DNA of 64,000 nucleotides. Origin: UBA7803 sp041395905 (lineage in GTDB: Bacteria > Pseudomonadota > Gammaproteobacteria > Pseudomonadales > Azotimanducaceae). The notes beneath the pieces are model-generated. The model saw nothing but the letters and a program-made list of their open reading frames with translations. It searched no databases and had not been told where the DNA came from. A program made the translations under genes and the position numbers. The stretch spans positions 62,001 to 126,000 of the forward strand of contig JAWKZP010000004.1 of NCBI GenBank assembly GCA_041395905.1. The letters run 5' to 3'. Positions 26,887-35,322 of this stretch are shown one piece after another (positions within the stretch are counted from its first letter, which is position 1; every line of letters starts with the position of its first letter).

Positions 26887-28344
26887 TCAGCCGTAGCTCG
26901 CGCGCTCGTCCAGCGGCCAGAGCGGTTGCGTCGCGCGCTGGCGGGGAAAGATCTCGATGTGATGCGTCGACAGACCCGGTGGGTCCGCGGTGACGATGGC
27001 ACCCGCCAGTTCCTGAAAGCCGGCCCGGAAGTGATTGCTCGACTTCAGCGCCACGTAGCGGTACCGGCGCACGTCGATGCCGACGGCGAGAAACGGCTCC
27101 GGATCGAACGTCTGGCTGCGATTGGATGCGACGATGACGTCCATGCCCTGCACCACCAGCCGCGCCATCGGGCCGAGATTGATCGGGCTGCCTTTGAACA
27201 TGGCCTGCATGACGATACGGCCGTCGTGCAACGCTTTGACGTATCCGCGCACCGGCAGCGGCGCACCGTGCAGATCGTCGTAGCGCCCGCCGAGCGCCAC
27301 CTCGATCGTGGCGCCGACACCTGCGGACTGTGCCGCAGCGGCGGCCTCGGCATCGACGATGAAGCCGAAGCAGGCGTTCTCGAGCCCGGCCTCGAGCATC
27401 GCCCTCAGCAGATGGGTGCCGTCGCCGGGGCAGCCGGCACCACAGTTGTCGGAGGTCTCATGAATCACCACGGGATAGCGTGTTTCCGCCTGCGCGGCAG
27501 CCACCGCCTCCTCCGCACTCAGACTGTGAGGACGGAACGACTCGCGGTCGGCCCACAGAGCGGCCGCCAACCGCTGCGCCACGCGCTGCGCCTGGGCAGG
27601 GTCACCTTCGGTGGTGACCACCACAGTGACACCCACATGGGCAATATCGGTGTAGGGAAAGCCGTGAAACCAGCTGACGTCGACCACGCCCGGTTCGGTC
27701 TCGGCGAGCAGCATGCGCTCGAGCCAGGCTTTTCCCGGATCGATGTAGGTGGTGGTCGTGGGCATCAGCATCGGTAGACGCTCCACGTGGACACAGCTGC
27801 TGAACCCTTCGCGCGCCTTGCGCGCCACGAACCGTACCGCCTCTGCGGCCCGCTCGTGCAGATCGATGTGCGGATAGTGGTGGCAGGCGAACACCGCATC
27901 GAGGGCATCGGCCATGGCCTGAGTGATGTTGCCGTGCAGATCGAAGGTTGCCGCTATGGGTAGTTCGGGACCGACATGGTCACGCACGGCCCGGGCCAGA
28001 TCGCCTTCCAGATCTTCGATGCCGTCCACCACGCCCGCGCCATGCAGACAGAGCACGATACCGTCGACCGCTTCCGCCCGTTCCAGGCCATCAAGGATCT
28101 CGCCCTTGAACTGCTCGTAGGCGTCGCGCTCTATGGTGCCGGACGGCTGCGTGGACGCATACAGAATCGGCACGACGTCGACGCCGAGCCGCGCGCACGC
28201 ATCCACCGCGCCGCCGATGTCCGATTCCTGGCCGGCCGTGCGCAGCATGCGCTCGCCGCGCAGCTGCCAGAACGCCGAAGCCGGCGTCGGTTCCCGGCAG
28301 TAGGTGTTGGTTTCGTGCACGATTCCAGCCAGTGCGATGCGCAT
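26887..28344 (-). CDS. M81-family metallopeptidase (MlrC-like)
   Basis: A 485-residue protein with the DUF1485 N-terminal domain and the MlrC C-terminal domain. Likely metal-binding elements are IVHETNTY near residue 10, CLHGAG near 105, ATFDLHGN near 135 and ACHHYPHIDLHE near 155. MlrC, the known member, cleaves linearised microcystin and its peptides; most relatives have no known substrate. It is the last gene of a tight operon (amidohydrolase, DgaE-like lyase, M81), with 2 bases after the lyase stop. I use ATG 28344; a TTG two codons upstream would overlap the lyase stop. It may act on an amide or a modified amino acid rather than on long peptides. Confidence 0.9.
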   Translation of the reverse strand: MRIALAGIVHETNTYCREPTPASAFWQLRGERMLRTAGQESDIGGAVDACARLGVDVVPILYASTQPSGTIERDAYEQFKGEILDGLERAEAVDGIVLCLHGAGVVDGIEDLEGDLARAVRDHVGPELPIAATFDLHGNITQAMADALDAVFACHHYPHIDLHERAAEAVRFVARKAREGFSSCVHVERLPMLMPTTTTYIDPGKAWLERMLLAETEPGVVDVSWFHGFPYTDIAHVGVTVVVTTEGDPAQAQRVAQRLAAALWADRESFRPHSLSAEEAVAAAQAETRYPVVIHETSDNCGAGCPGDGTHLLRAMLEAGLENACFGFIVDAEAAAAAQSAGVGATIEVALGGRYDDLHGAPLPVRGYVKALHDGRIVMQAMFKGSPINLGPMARLVVQGMDVIVASNRSQTFDPEPFLAVGIDVRRYRYVALKSSNHFRAGFQELAGAIVTADPPGLSTHHIEIFPRQRATQPLWPLDERASYG

Positions 28345-28346
28345 GC

Positions 28347-29468
28347 TCAAGCTCCCGGTGGCTCACTTGCGCCGCCGATGTGACGGCAGAACTCGGCGAC
28401 CCGCGCGCAGATCACCGGTACCTGATCGAGCCTGAGCTCGCGCGGATCGAACAGGACCAGCCCCTCGCCGAGCTGATGATTGCGGGTGCGGATGCTCGGG
28501 CTGCCGTCCTGCAGATGCCGTACCAGCTCGACCGGTTCGAAGTTCCCCGCCACGGGAGCCACCCCGGCGCGCGCGATGGCGCGCCCCGCGCGATCCGGCA
28601 CCCGGCTGACGCGAATGCCCGGCAGCGCACTCAGCGCCTCGACCAGGGCCTCCAGCACCTCATGCCAGACCGGCGCTCCCGGATAGGCGTCGAGCGCAGC
28701 CATCAGGCCCATGATCTGCTCCTTGCCCACCTTCATCGGCCGCGCGATGCCGATCTGCTGGAGCTCACACGCGGCGATCAGATCCTCCCGTCCGACGATG
28801 AACCCGGAGGTGGGCCCACCGATGGCCTTGCCCCCGGAATAGCTGACCAGGTCCGCCCCGGCGGCGACGTAGCGGCGCAGGTCCTCTTCCGCGGCCGCAT
28901 CAACGAGCAGCGGCAGGCGCCGTTCACGCGCAAGTGCCGCCATGTCCTCGAGCGTAAGGCGATCTTCCTGCAGGCAGTGGTGGGATTGAATGAACATCAG
29001 GCAGGCGGAGTCGACTCCCAACCGCGCCCGCACATCGTCTATGGTGACCCGCTCGCGACTGCCGGCCAGCACGGGAACACCGCCACCCAGGCGGATCATC
29101 TGCGTCACCGCAGCACCGAAGAACACATCGTGCCCGGCCTGCAGCAAGACTTCGCGCGGCCCATCCGGCAGATCCGGGACCTGGGCCACGCGCGCGCGGT
29201 CGGTACCGGTCAGCACAGCCGCCACACTGATGCAGATGCCCGCCGCCGCGCCCGTGGTGATGCAGCCCGCCTCTGCGCCACAGAGGCTGGCGACACGCCG
29301 GCCGGCGGCCGCGCGCAGCGCGGCCAGATCGACGTGGGCCCGCGCGGCTGCCGCCTGTGCCGCAGCCACCGCCGCGCTCTGCGCGCTGCCGCCAAGGGCC
29401 GTCATCTTGCCGGCGGCGTTGATCACCGTGGCGACGTCCAGGCTGGCAAATGGGTTGGTGTCGCTCAT
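28347..29468 (-). CDS. PLP-dependent DgaE/SelA-like ammonia lyase
   Basis: A 373-residue fold-type I PLP enzyme of the SelA-like group. The Schiff-base lysine is K214 in LVSYSGGKAIGGPTSG, preceded by LLVDAAAEED. It lacks the long N-terminal tRNA-binding domain of true selenocysteine synthase, and no sel genes are nearby. The closest characterised relative I know is DgaE, D-glucosaminate-6-phosphate ammonia lyase, which makes KDGP for an aldolase of the DgaF type. A KDPG-type aldolase is encoded at 35323. It lies 8 bases after the amidohydrolase and 2 bases before M81. Substrate is inferred, not shown; other D-amino acids or hydroxy-amino acids are possible. Confidence 0.85.
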   Translation of the reverse strand: MSDTNPFASLDVATVINAAGKMTALGGSAQSAAVAAAQAAAARAHVDLAALRAAAGRRVASLCGAEAGCITTGAAAGICISVAAVLTGTDRARVAQVPDLPDGPREVLLQAGHDVFFGAAVTQMIRLGGGVPVLAGSRERVTIDDVRARLGVDSACLMFIQSHHCLQEDRLTLEDMAALARERRLPLLVDAAAEEDLRRYVAAGADLVSYSGGKAIGGPTSGFIVGREDLIAACELQQIGIARPMKVGKEQIMGLMAALDAYPGAPVWHEVLEALVEALSALPGIRVSRVPDRAGRAIARAGVAPVAGNFEPVELVRHLQDGSPSIRTRNHQLGEGLVLFDPRELRLDQVPVICARVAEFCRHIGGASEPPGA

Positions 29469-29476
29469 CGCGCGTT

Positions 29477-30610
29477 CTAAAGCGGGGCGCTGCGCTCGTG
29501 ATAGGTCTCGCCGAGCAGCACGCCGAGGGTTTCTATGCGGCTCGGCGCCTCGCGCACGTCGCCTTCGGCATCTTCCACACGCCATTGCTCGGACACCTCG
29601 CGAAACAGCGTCACCCTGGCCGGGTCGCCGGACCGCAGGGCACCGAAACCCTGCCGGCTGATGCCGATGGCGTCTGCGGGCGCGCGGGTGACGGCCCGCA
29701 CGGTCTGCGCAAGGTCGAAACCGAGCAGGCGTACCTTGCTCATGGTGCGGGCCAGGCTCACGGCGTAGCGGTCGAGATTGGCGCGGTGCAGATCGGTGCT
29801 GACGCAGTGCAGCGGCATGCCCTGTGCCAGCGCCGCTTCGCACACCCGGAAGCTGAACGACGAGCGGCCGTGCCCGAGGTCCACGATCACGCCGCGCGCG
29901 ACCGCCTCGCGAAACGCCGGGATGACGCGATCCTGATAGCCGAGCACGCCGCCGATCTTGCCGTGGTAGGTATGCGTGACGATATCGCCCGGACGCAGCA
30001 GATCGAGCACGTCGTCGATGAGCGGCGGCGCGTTGCCGATGTGCAGCATCAGCGGCCGATTCACGAGTTCCGCGGCCTTGCGCGCAAGCTTCACGGCCTC
30101 GAGCCCGAAGCTGCCCGTGTGGCTCTGGGAAGCCAGCACCTTCACGCCCACCAGCCAGTCTCCATAGCGATCGAACGCGCGCACCGTGCCTTCCAGATGG
30201 CAGAGCTCGGGCCGCGACGCGTGTCCGCCCCCGAGCCCCGGCAGACCGGGCGAGCCGATGTTGATGAACGCAAACACCGGCGTGCGCTGGGTACGGATGA
30301 CGAACTCGTGAAAGCCATCGATGGTGGGCGCGCCGGCGGAGCCTGCATCCACCACACAGGCCACGCCCTGCTCAAGGCCTATGCGGTCTGCCGGCACGCG
30401 GCCGGTTCCGAACAGGCTGTGGCTGAACACATGGGTGTGCAGATCGATGAAACCGGGCGCGACGTATGCGCCGGTCGCATCGATGCTGCGCTCCGACGGA
30501 CCGGAAAGCGCGTCGACCAGGCGGCCGTCTTCCACGAACAGGTCGCGCCGCGCGATCCCGTCCGCCGCCGGATCGATCACACTGCCGCCAATGATGCTGA
30601 GTCGGCCCAA
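29477..30610 (-). CDS. COG3964-type amidohydrolase/deacetylase
   Basis: A 377-residue amidohydrolase-superfamily enzyme. Metal motifs are GFIDLHTHVFSH (HxH near residue 55), a carboxylated-Lys candidate in LVGVKVLAS, His in LMLHIGNAP, His in THTYHGK and Asp in CVSTDLHRAN. The EF0837/Atu3266 group, which hydrolyses small acyl compounds, is typically encoded with SelA-like genes as here. I start at TTG 30610: AGGA lies 7 bases upstream and no ATG gives a complete N-terminus. It opens the three-gene operon and is divergent from the lactonase, sharing a 42-base dyad. A likely role is removing an acyl group from an amino acid or amino sugar acid. Confidence 0.85.
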   Translation of the reverse strand: MGRLSIIGGSVIDPAADGIARRDLFVEDGRLVDALSGPSERSIDATGAYVAPGFIDLHTHVFSHSLFGTGRVPADRIGLEQGVACVVDAGSAGAPTIDGFHEFVIRTQRTPVFAFINIGSPGLPGLGGGHASRPELCHLEGTVRAFDRYGDWLVGVKVLASQSHTGSFGLEAVKLARKAAELVNRPLMLHIGNAPPLIDDVLDLLRPGDIVTHTYHGKIGGVLGYQDRVIPAFREAVARGVIVDLGHGRSSFSFRVCEAALAQGMPLHCVSTDLHRANLDRYAVSLARTMSKVRLLGFDLAQTVRAVTRAPADAIGISRQGFGALRSGDPARVTLFREVSEQWRVEDAEGDVREAPSRIETLGVLLGETYHERSAPL

Positions 30611-30617
30611 CGATTGT

Positions 30618-30659
30618 TCCTGCCCGTCCCCGATGGTTAGATGATCGGGAATGGCAGGA
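30618..30659. promoter_or_regulatory. Nested 42-bp dyad between divergent amidohydrolase and lactonase
   Basis: Two nested inverted repeats share one centre: TCCTGCC (30618-30624) with GGCAGGA (30653-30659), and CCCGAT (30629-30634) with ATCGGG (30644-30649). It fills most of the 69-base gap between the two starts. It could be an operator for one regulator controlling both transcripts; no dedicated regulator gene is adjacent. Confidence 0.5.
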
Positions 30660-30679
30660 TGAGGGTCAACGTCGGCGTC

Positions 30680-31702
30680 ATGAGCGATGCGATCGAACTG
30701 CTGATCGGAACCTACACCCGCGGGACCGGCTCCCAGGGTATCTACCGCTGCCTGTGGAATACCACGGCGCACCGATTCGAAGACCTGGAGCTCGCGGCGC
30801 CCGCCGACAATCCCTCGTTTCTGATCAACGCAGGCGCTCACCTGTTCGCGGTCAGCGAGGTGAACGACCACCTCGGACAGCCGCAGGGAGCCGTGCTCGC
30901 GTACCGGCGCGACGGTCCGCGGCTGTCGCTGCTGCAGGTGCAGCCGAGCTTCGGTGCCGATCCCTGTCATCTGGGGATCCACCAGGGCCTGCTCGCGGTG
31001 GCGAACTACACCGGCGGCAGCCTGTGCCTGCTGGATGTCGACGCGGGAGCCGGCACGGGCGGGCAGCACGCGCCTCTGCTCCGGCCCCGGCAGCTGCTGC
31101 GGCTGCGCGCCGCCGGACCGACGCCGCGCCAGGCTGGCGCGCACCCGCACGGGGCCTGGTTCCGCGGTGATGAGCTCTGGGTGCCGGATCTCGGTGGCGA
31201 CCGCATCTATCGGCTGCGTGCGGCCACGGGACAGGTACTCGATCCGGTGCTGGTTGCGCCCGGCAGCGGGCCTCGACATCTGGCCCTCCGGGGTGGGCGC
31301 GTGTATGTGATCCATGAGTTGAGCAACCGCGTCGAGCTGATCGAGCAAGGCCGTGTCGTTCAATCGGTGCCGACACTGCCGGACGGCGCCTGGCGCAGCG
31401 CAACCGCAGCAATCGCCATCCGCCCGGACGGCCGCAGCCTGATTGCCAGCAACCGCGGCCACGACTCGCTGGTGAGCTTCGCCATCGATCCGTCAGGCGG
31501 TTACCTCTCCGAGCCCCGATTGCATTCCTGCGGCGGTTCGCACCCGCGCGACTTCGCACTCACGCGCGACGGCCGCTGGCTGCTGGTCGCCAACCGCGAC
31601 AGCGACAATCTGCTGGCAATGCCGATGGGCGCCGACGGCCGCCCCGGGGCTCCGGTGGCCGAGCTGCCCTGCCCGGCCCCGGTCTGCATCCTGGAATGCT
31701 GA
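30680..31702 (+). CDS. Beta-propeller lactonase (YbhE/Pgl-like)
   Basis: A 340-residue protein of the lactonase, 7-bladed beta-propeller family. Blade motifs include LLIGTYTRGTGSQGIY at the start, NPSFLIN, ANYTGGSLCLLD, HPHGAWFRGDELWVPDLGGDRIY, GPRHLAL and SHPRDFALTRDGRWLLVANRDSDNL. The best-known member is 6-phosphogluconolactonase; others hydrolyse aldonolactones or related cyclic esters. ATG 30680 places the first blade strand normally; ATG 30659 is an in-frame alternative. It is divergent from the amidohydrolase operon, supporting a shared sugar-acid pathway. No signal peptide is seen. Confidence 0.87.
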   Translation: MSDAIELLIGTYTRGTGSQGIYRCLWNTTAHRFEDLELAAPADNPSFLINAGAHLFAVSEVNDHLGQPQGAVLAYRRDGPRLSLLQVQPSFGADPCHLGIHQGLLAVANYTGGSLCLLDVDAGAGTGGQHAPLLRPRQLLRLRAAGPTPRQAGAHPHGAWFRGDELWVPDLGGDRIYRLRAATGQVLDPVLVAPGSGPRHLALRGGRVYVIHELSNRVELIEQGRVVQSVPTLPDGAWRSATAAIAIRPDGRSLIASNRGHDSLVSFAIDPSGGYLSEPRLHSCGGSHPRDFALTRDGRWLLVANRDSDNLLAMPMGADGRPGAPVAELPCPAPVCILEC

Positions 31703-31714
31703 GCGCGCCGTCGA

Positions 31715-32479
31715 TCACCCGCGCGCGCGCAGGCGCGGCAGAACCATGCCCGCTTCCTGGCGATAGCGCTCATAAGTCTCGCCGAAGTCCTCTACCAGAT
31801 CACGTTCCTCGAACCACAGGCCGACGAACACGTAGACCGTGAACCCGAGGCTCAGCACCAGGTGCGTCGCGGTCATTTCGGGGATGGCCCAGATGCCGAT
31901 GAGCACACCGGTCTGAATCGGATGCCGCGTGAAGCGGTACATGGCCCGCTTGACGAACTGCAGCGGCGGCCGCGGCTGATTGCGGAAGTGCAGGTACACC
32001 TGGCGCAGGCCGAACAGATCGAAGTGGTTGATGGCGAACGTGGCAGCGAGCAGGTAGATCCAACCGAACGCGAACACAGCCCAGAGCGCCAGCGCGCCAG
32101 GCTCGCTGTGCACGGACCAGACCACCCCCGGCACGCTCTGCCAGCAGCCCACGAGCAGGATGCTGGTGACCCCGGCAATCAGCACGTAGGTCGGCCGTTC
32201 GGCCGGCTCCGGAATGACGCGCGTCAGGACGCGTTTGAAGCCGTCTCTGGCCATGCCAGTGTGTATACCGCCCCAGAGGGCCACCAGAGCCAGGTCCCAG
32301 ACGATGGGGCCACCGGGTGCGCCGGCTTCAGCCCCGCTGATGAAGCCGTAGGGAATCAGCCCGGCCAGTGCCACGACGATGCAGGCGAGCCCCGCAACGC
32401 CGACGAAGTAGCTGCCGATTCCGTAGAGGAGTACCAGGATCCGCGCAAAGGCTGAGGCGGGTGCGTGCGTGTCGTCCAT
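31715..32479 (-). CDS. Isoprenylcysteine methyltransferase-like membrane protein
   Basis: A 254-residue polytopic membrane protein with about six helices. The C-terminal signature YRFTRHPIQTGVLIGIWA followed by GLWFEERDLVEDFGETYERYRQE is typical of the ICMT/PEMT-like methyltransferases and NnrU-like proteins. These transfer methyl groups from S-adenosylmethionine to lipid-linked acceptors. A GGGAGGTGA ribosome binding site lies just upstream of ATG 32479. It converges on the lactonase with 12 bases between stops. The acceptor is unknown and there is no obvious link to the neighbouring pathway. Confidence 0.82.
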   Translation of the reverse strand: MDDTHAPASAFARILVLLYGIGSYFVGVAGLACIVVALAGLIPYGFISGAEAGAPGGPIVWDLALVALWGGIHTGMARDGFKRVLTRVIPEPAERPTYVLIAGVTSILLVGCWQSVPGVVWSVHSEPGALALWAVFAFGWIYLLAATFAINHFDLFGLRQVYLHFRNQPRPPLQFVKRAMYRFTRHPIQTGVLIGIWAIPEMTATHLVLSLGFTVYVFVGLWFEERDLVEDFGETYERYRQEAGMVLPRLRARG

Positions 32480-32554
32480 ATTCACCTCCCGGGAATAGTG
32501 GTCACGAGCGGATGGCATCATAGTCCCCTGACAAGCGGGACCACAATCTGCCGC

Positions 32555-32956
32555 TCACAACGGATCGCGGCGCCAGGCCATGGGGATGTCGGCTTCGAGA
32601 CTGCCGTCGAGGTTGCGGATGCGCGCCTGCAGACGGCCTTCGATGACGAAACCAAGGGTTTCGTAGAACCGGATCGCCCGACTGTTGGACTCGCGTGCGA
32701 TCAGCTCCACGCGCAGCACGTGGGCGAAACAGAGGATTCCAGGGCGGAACGCGTGCACCTCGCCGACTATCCGGCCCCGGCCGTCAAGCGCCGCCAGCGA
32801 GAGCCCGTCGCGGATGGCCCGGCTCAGAAAGTGACCGACGTAGCCGACATCGACTTCGTCGGCGAGCCGCGCCAGCCCGCCGGGAACGGCGGCCACGTCG
32901 CGGTAGAGCTCGAACAGCGCGTCGCGATCCGCCATCGTGGTTCTGCGGAAGTTCAC
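32555..32956 (-). CDS. GNAT acetyltransferase lacking motif A
   Basis: A 133-residue GNAT-like protein. The N-terminal strand-helix region (FRRTTMADRDALFELYRDVAA) and C-terminal motif B (RESNSRAIRFYETLGF) are recognisable. Between IVGEVHAF and RVELIARESN the family normally has about 40 more residues holding motif A, the R/QxxGxG/A loop that binds acetyl-CoA pyrophosphate; that block is missing here in frame. The protein is therefore probably inactive or the region misassembled. I use GTG 32956; ATG 32935 is the alternative. It lies just downstream of the kinase gene on the same strand. Confidence 0.6.
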   Translation of the reverse strand: MNFRRTTMADRDALFELYRDVAAVPGGLARLADEVDVGYVGHFLSRAIRDGLSLAALDGRGRIVGEVHAFRPGILCFAHVLRVELIARESNSRAIRFYETLGFVIEGRLQARIRNLDGSLEADIPMAWRRDPL

Positions 32957-32987
32957 CGGTACGCCTGTCCCTTGGATCCCGGGGTGT

Positions 32988-34436
32988 TCATGGCGCCGCA
33001 TCACGCATGCGCAGCAGCTGATCGAGCGCCTCCCAGTCCCGGCGCACGTCGACGTAGGCCGCCGCCAGCGCGTCGTCCGGCGCTTCGGTGCGGACGATAG
33101 GCACCATGACCTCGCCCGCCTGCTGCACATCCGCGTGCAGACCCAGCGCCACCGCGAGGCAGATGGCCGCGCCGCGGCTCTCCACGGCGCCGTCGGAGAC
33201 CTCCAGCGATCGCTGCAGCACCGCCGCGAGAATCCGGGTCCAGACGGCACTGCGCGCACCCGAGCCGGTCAGACGCAGACGCCGGGGCTCGCCGCCCCAC
33301 CCCGCAACCTGCTCCTCAATATGGGCGATGGCGAACGCCACGCCCTCGAGCAGCGCCCGGAAGGCCGCGGCGCGTCCGTGATCCATGTTCAGACCGAAAA
33401 AGCCGGCGCGGGCGCCGGGACGCCGCTCCGGCGCCACCTGGCCGGCCAGATAGGGCAGAAAGCGCACGCCCCGGGCGCCTGCGGGCACGTCGGCAGCGAG
33501 CGCGTCGAGCACGGCGAGATCTTCCTGCCGGCTGCGCTCCGCCCGGCCGCCGCGCAGAAGATCCACGAACCAGTCGGCGGCGCGGCCGCCCATGAGCGCA
33601 TTGCCGCCGACGACGTGGCCGGCGGGCGGCATGACGTAGAAGCGGTTGGCGCCCGGCGGGCATTCGGCGACCACCGTGCGCAACACGGCGTGAGTCCCGA
33701 GCGTCAGCGCATAGTCTCCCGGCTGGGTGGCACCGGCGCCGATGTTGGCGCACACGCCATCATGAGCGCCCACGGCTACGGGAACGCCCGCCGGCAGACC
33801 CAGCTGCCGCGAAGCCGCAGGCGTCAGCGTCCCGGCCAGCTCCCAGGGCAGCATCGGCTCGGGCAGCAACCCGCTCCCTATGCCCAGGTCCTCGAGCAAC
33901 CCGACATCCCAGTTAGGTCCGTCCGGTCCCGAGCTCCAGTCCGTGGCGTGGCGGCCGGTCAGGTGATGGAGCAGGAAGTCCTTGCCGTAGAAGGCCTGGC
34001 GGGTCCGTGCACGCAGTCCTGGAACCTCGCGCGCCAGCCAGCGCAGCTTGGCCACCATCGCCAGCCCATAAGGCGACAGCCGGTCCCCGACCTCGGCGCG
34101 AACGGTACGCTGATCCGCCTGGTGGCGGCCGTCGCTCCAGGGTTGCACGAGCACGTTGCCGGCGGCGTCGGCAAAGACGGCCGCGCCGCCGCGCCCAGAC
34201 AGGCTGATACCCAGCACCTCCACCTCGCCCAGGGCGGCGAGCACCCTGCGGCACAGATCCACCGTGACCTGCCACCAGCAATCGGCATCCTGCCAGCGTC
34301 GTTCGCCCAGGCGCCGCTCCCGATGCCGTTGCCCGGCCTGATGTTGTAGAGTCCCGTCAGGGGAGAACGCGGCCACTTTCAGTCGCGTCGTGCCGAGGTC
34401 GATGCCGAGCAGAATCTGCTTGCGAGTCCCATCCAT
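32988..34436 (-). CDS. FGGY-family carbohydrate kinase
   Basis: A 482-residue sugar kinase with the actin-like two-domain fold. ATP/phosphate motifs are LLGIDLGTTRLKVAAF at the N-terminus and LTGSGARSAVWTRILAAVL near residue 400. A substrate-side motif is VGAHDGVCANIGAG. Closest characterised groups are xylulokinase and gluconate or L-fuculose kinases; specificity cannot be read. Its ATG is only 16 bases from the divergent PhyH-type gene start. Together with the KDPG aldolase, lactonase and DgaE-like lyase it suits a sugar-acid route in which the kinase adds the phosphate before the lyase and aldolase steps (inference). Confidence 0.9.
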   Translation of the reverse strand: MDGTRKQILLGIDLGTTRLKVAAFSPDGTLQHQAGQRHRERRLGERRWQDADCWWQVTVDLCRRVLAALGEVEVLGISLSGRGGAAVFADAAGNVLVQPWSDGRHQADQRTVRAEVGDRLSPYGLAMVAKLRWLAREVPGLRARTRQAFYGKDFLLHHLTGRHATDWSSGPDGPNWDVGLLEDLGIGSGLLPEPMLPWELAGTLTPAASRQLGLPAGVPVAVGAHDGVCANIGAGATQPGDYALTLGTHAVLRTVVAECPPGANRFYVMPPAGHVVGGNALMGGRAADWFVDLLRGGRAERSRQEDLAVLDALAADVPAGARGVRFLPYLAGQVAPERRPGARAGFFGLNMDHGRAAAFRALLEGVAFAIAHIEEQVAGWGGEPRRLRLTGSGARSAVWTRILAAVLQRSLEVSDGAVESRGAAICLAVALGLHADVQQAGEVMVPIVRTEAPDDALAAAYVDVRRDWEALDQLLRMRDAAP

Positions 34437-34452
34437 GACCGGGATTTAACCC

Positions 34453-35271
34453 ATGATCAGCGATGCTGACAAACACCGCTTCAGCAGTCAGGGCTTCCTG
34501 GTTCTGGAACGCCTGGTACCCGAGGAGCTGTGCTCCGCGGCCCGCGCAGCCATCGCCGGGTTCCTCGGCATCGACGAGCAGGATCCGTCCAGCTGGCATC
34601 GTCCCAACCTGCAGGGACACGGCATCGTGCCCCTGCACCACGCCCAGGCGTTGTGGGACCTGCGCCAGTTCCCGGCCGTGCACCAGGCGTTCGCGGATCT
34701 GTACGGCACCGCGCGGCTCTGGGTGAGCATCGATCGGGCTTCGTTCAAGGCCCCGGCCGACGGCTTCGATGGCCCCTATCGCACCGATCCCATCCATTGG
34801 GACGCGGAGCCGAGGCAGATCCAGCGGCTGTCGATCCAGGGTCTCATCTACCTCACGGATACCTCGACCGAGCAGGGCGGCTTCTGCTGCGTCCCGGACC
34901 TGTATCGCGATCTGGCCGGTTACCTGCGGCGCCACCCTACCGACCCGGCACCGCGCCAGCCGGACGTGAACGGATACACCGTGCAGACGGTCAGCGCGCC
35001 GGCGGGCAGCCTGGTGCTGTGGGACCGCCGCATGCCGCACTCCAGCGGCGAGAACCGCTCCAACCGGCCGCGCTGGGTGGCCTACGTTGCCATGGAACCG
35101 GCCGGCGACGAATCGGCGCGCGCGGCGCTGGCTGCGCTCTATCGCGAGAAGCGGCCACCACAGTGGGCCGTGCGCCAGCAGGTTGCCGGACAGCAGATCC
35201 CGGAGCCGGGCGAGCCGGCCCGGCTCACGGATCTGGGCCGGCGTCTGACCGGCCTCGATCGATGGCCCTGA
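34453..35271 (+). CDS. Phytanoyl-CoA dioxygenase-family protein
   Basis: A 272-residue Fe(II)/2-oxoglutarate dioxygenase of the PhyH family. The facial triad is visible as HWD (in PIHWDAEPRQ, about residue 115) and a distal His in DRRMPHSSGENRSNRPRW, with the Arg of that motif likely binding 2-oxoglutarate. Such enzymes hydroxylate small molecules, and bacterial members act on sugars, phosphonates, ectoine and others. It begins 16 bases from the divergent kinase ATG and is followed by the aldolase gene. A role in oxidising the sugar acid or an attached side group is conceivable but unproven. Confidence 0.87.
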   Translation: MISDADKHRFSSQGFLVLERLVPEELCSAARAAIAGFLGIDEQDPSSWHRPNLQGHGIVPLHHAQALWDLRQFPAVHQAFADLYGTARLWVSIDRASFKAPADGFDGPYRTDPIHWDAEPRQIQRLSIQGLIYLTDTSTEQGGFCCVPDLYRDLAGYLRRHPTDPAPRQPDVNGYTVQTVSAPAGSLVLWDRRMPHSSGENRSNRPRWVAYVAMEPAGDESARAALAALYREKRPPQWAVRQQVAGQQIPEPGEPARLTDLGRRLTGLDRWP

Positions 35272-35322
35272 AGCGGACGCAGCCGCGCAATGCCGCAGTA
35301 ATGCCGCTGTAGTGACGCTGCG

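Noticed and set aside
28347..29468. Selenocysteine synthase SelA
   Set aside because: The N-terminal domain of true SelA is missing and there is no selB, selC or selD nearby; DgaE-type lyase fits better.
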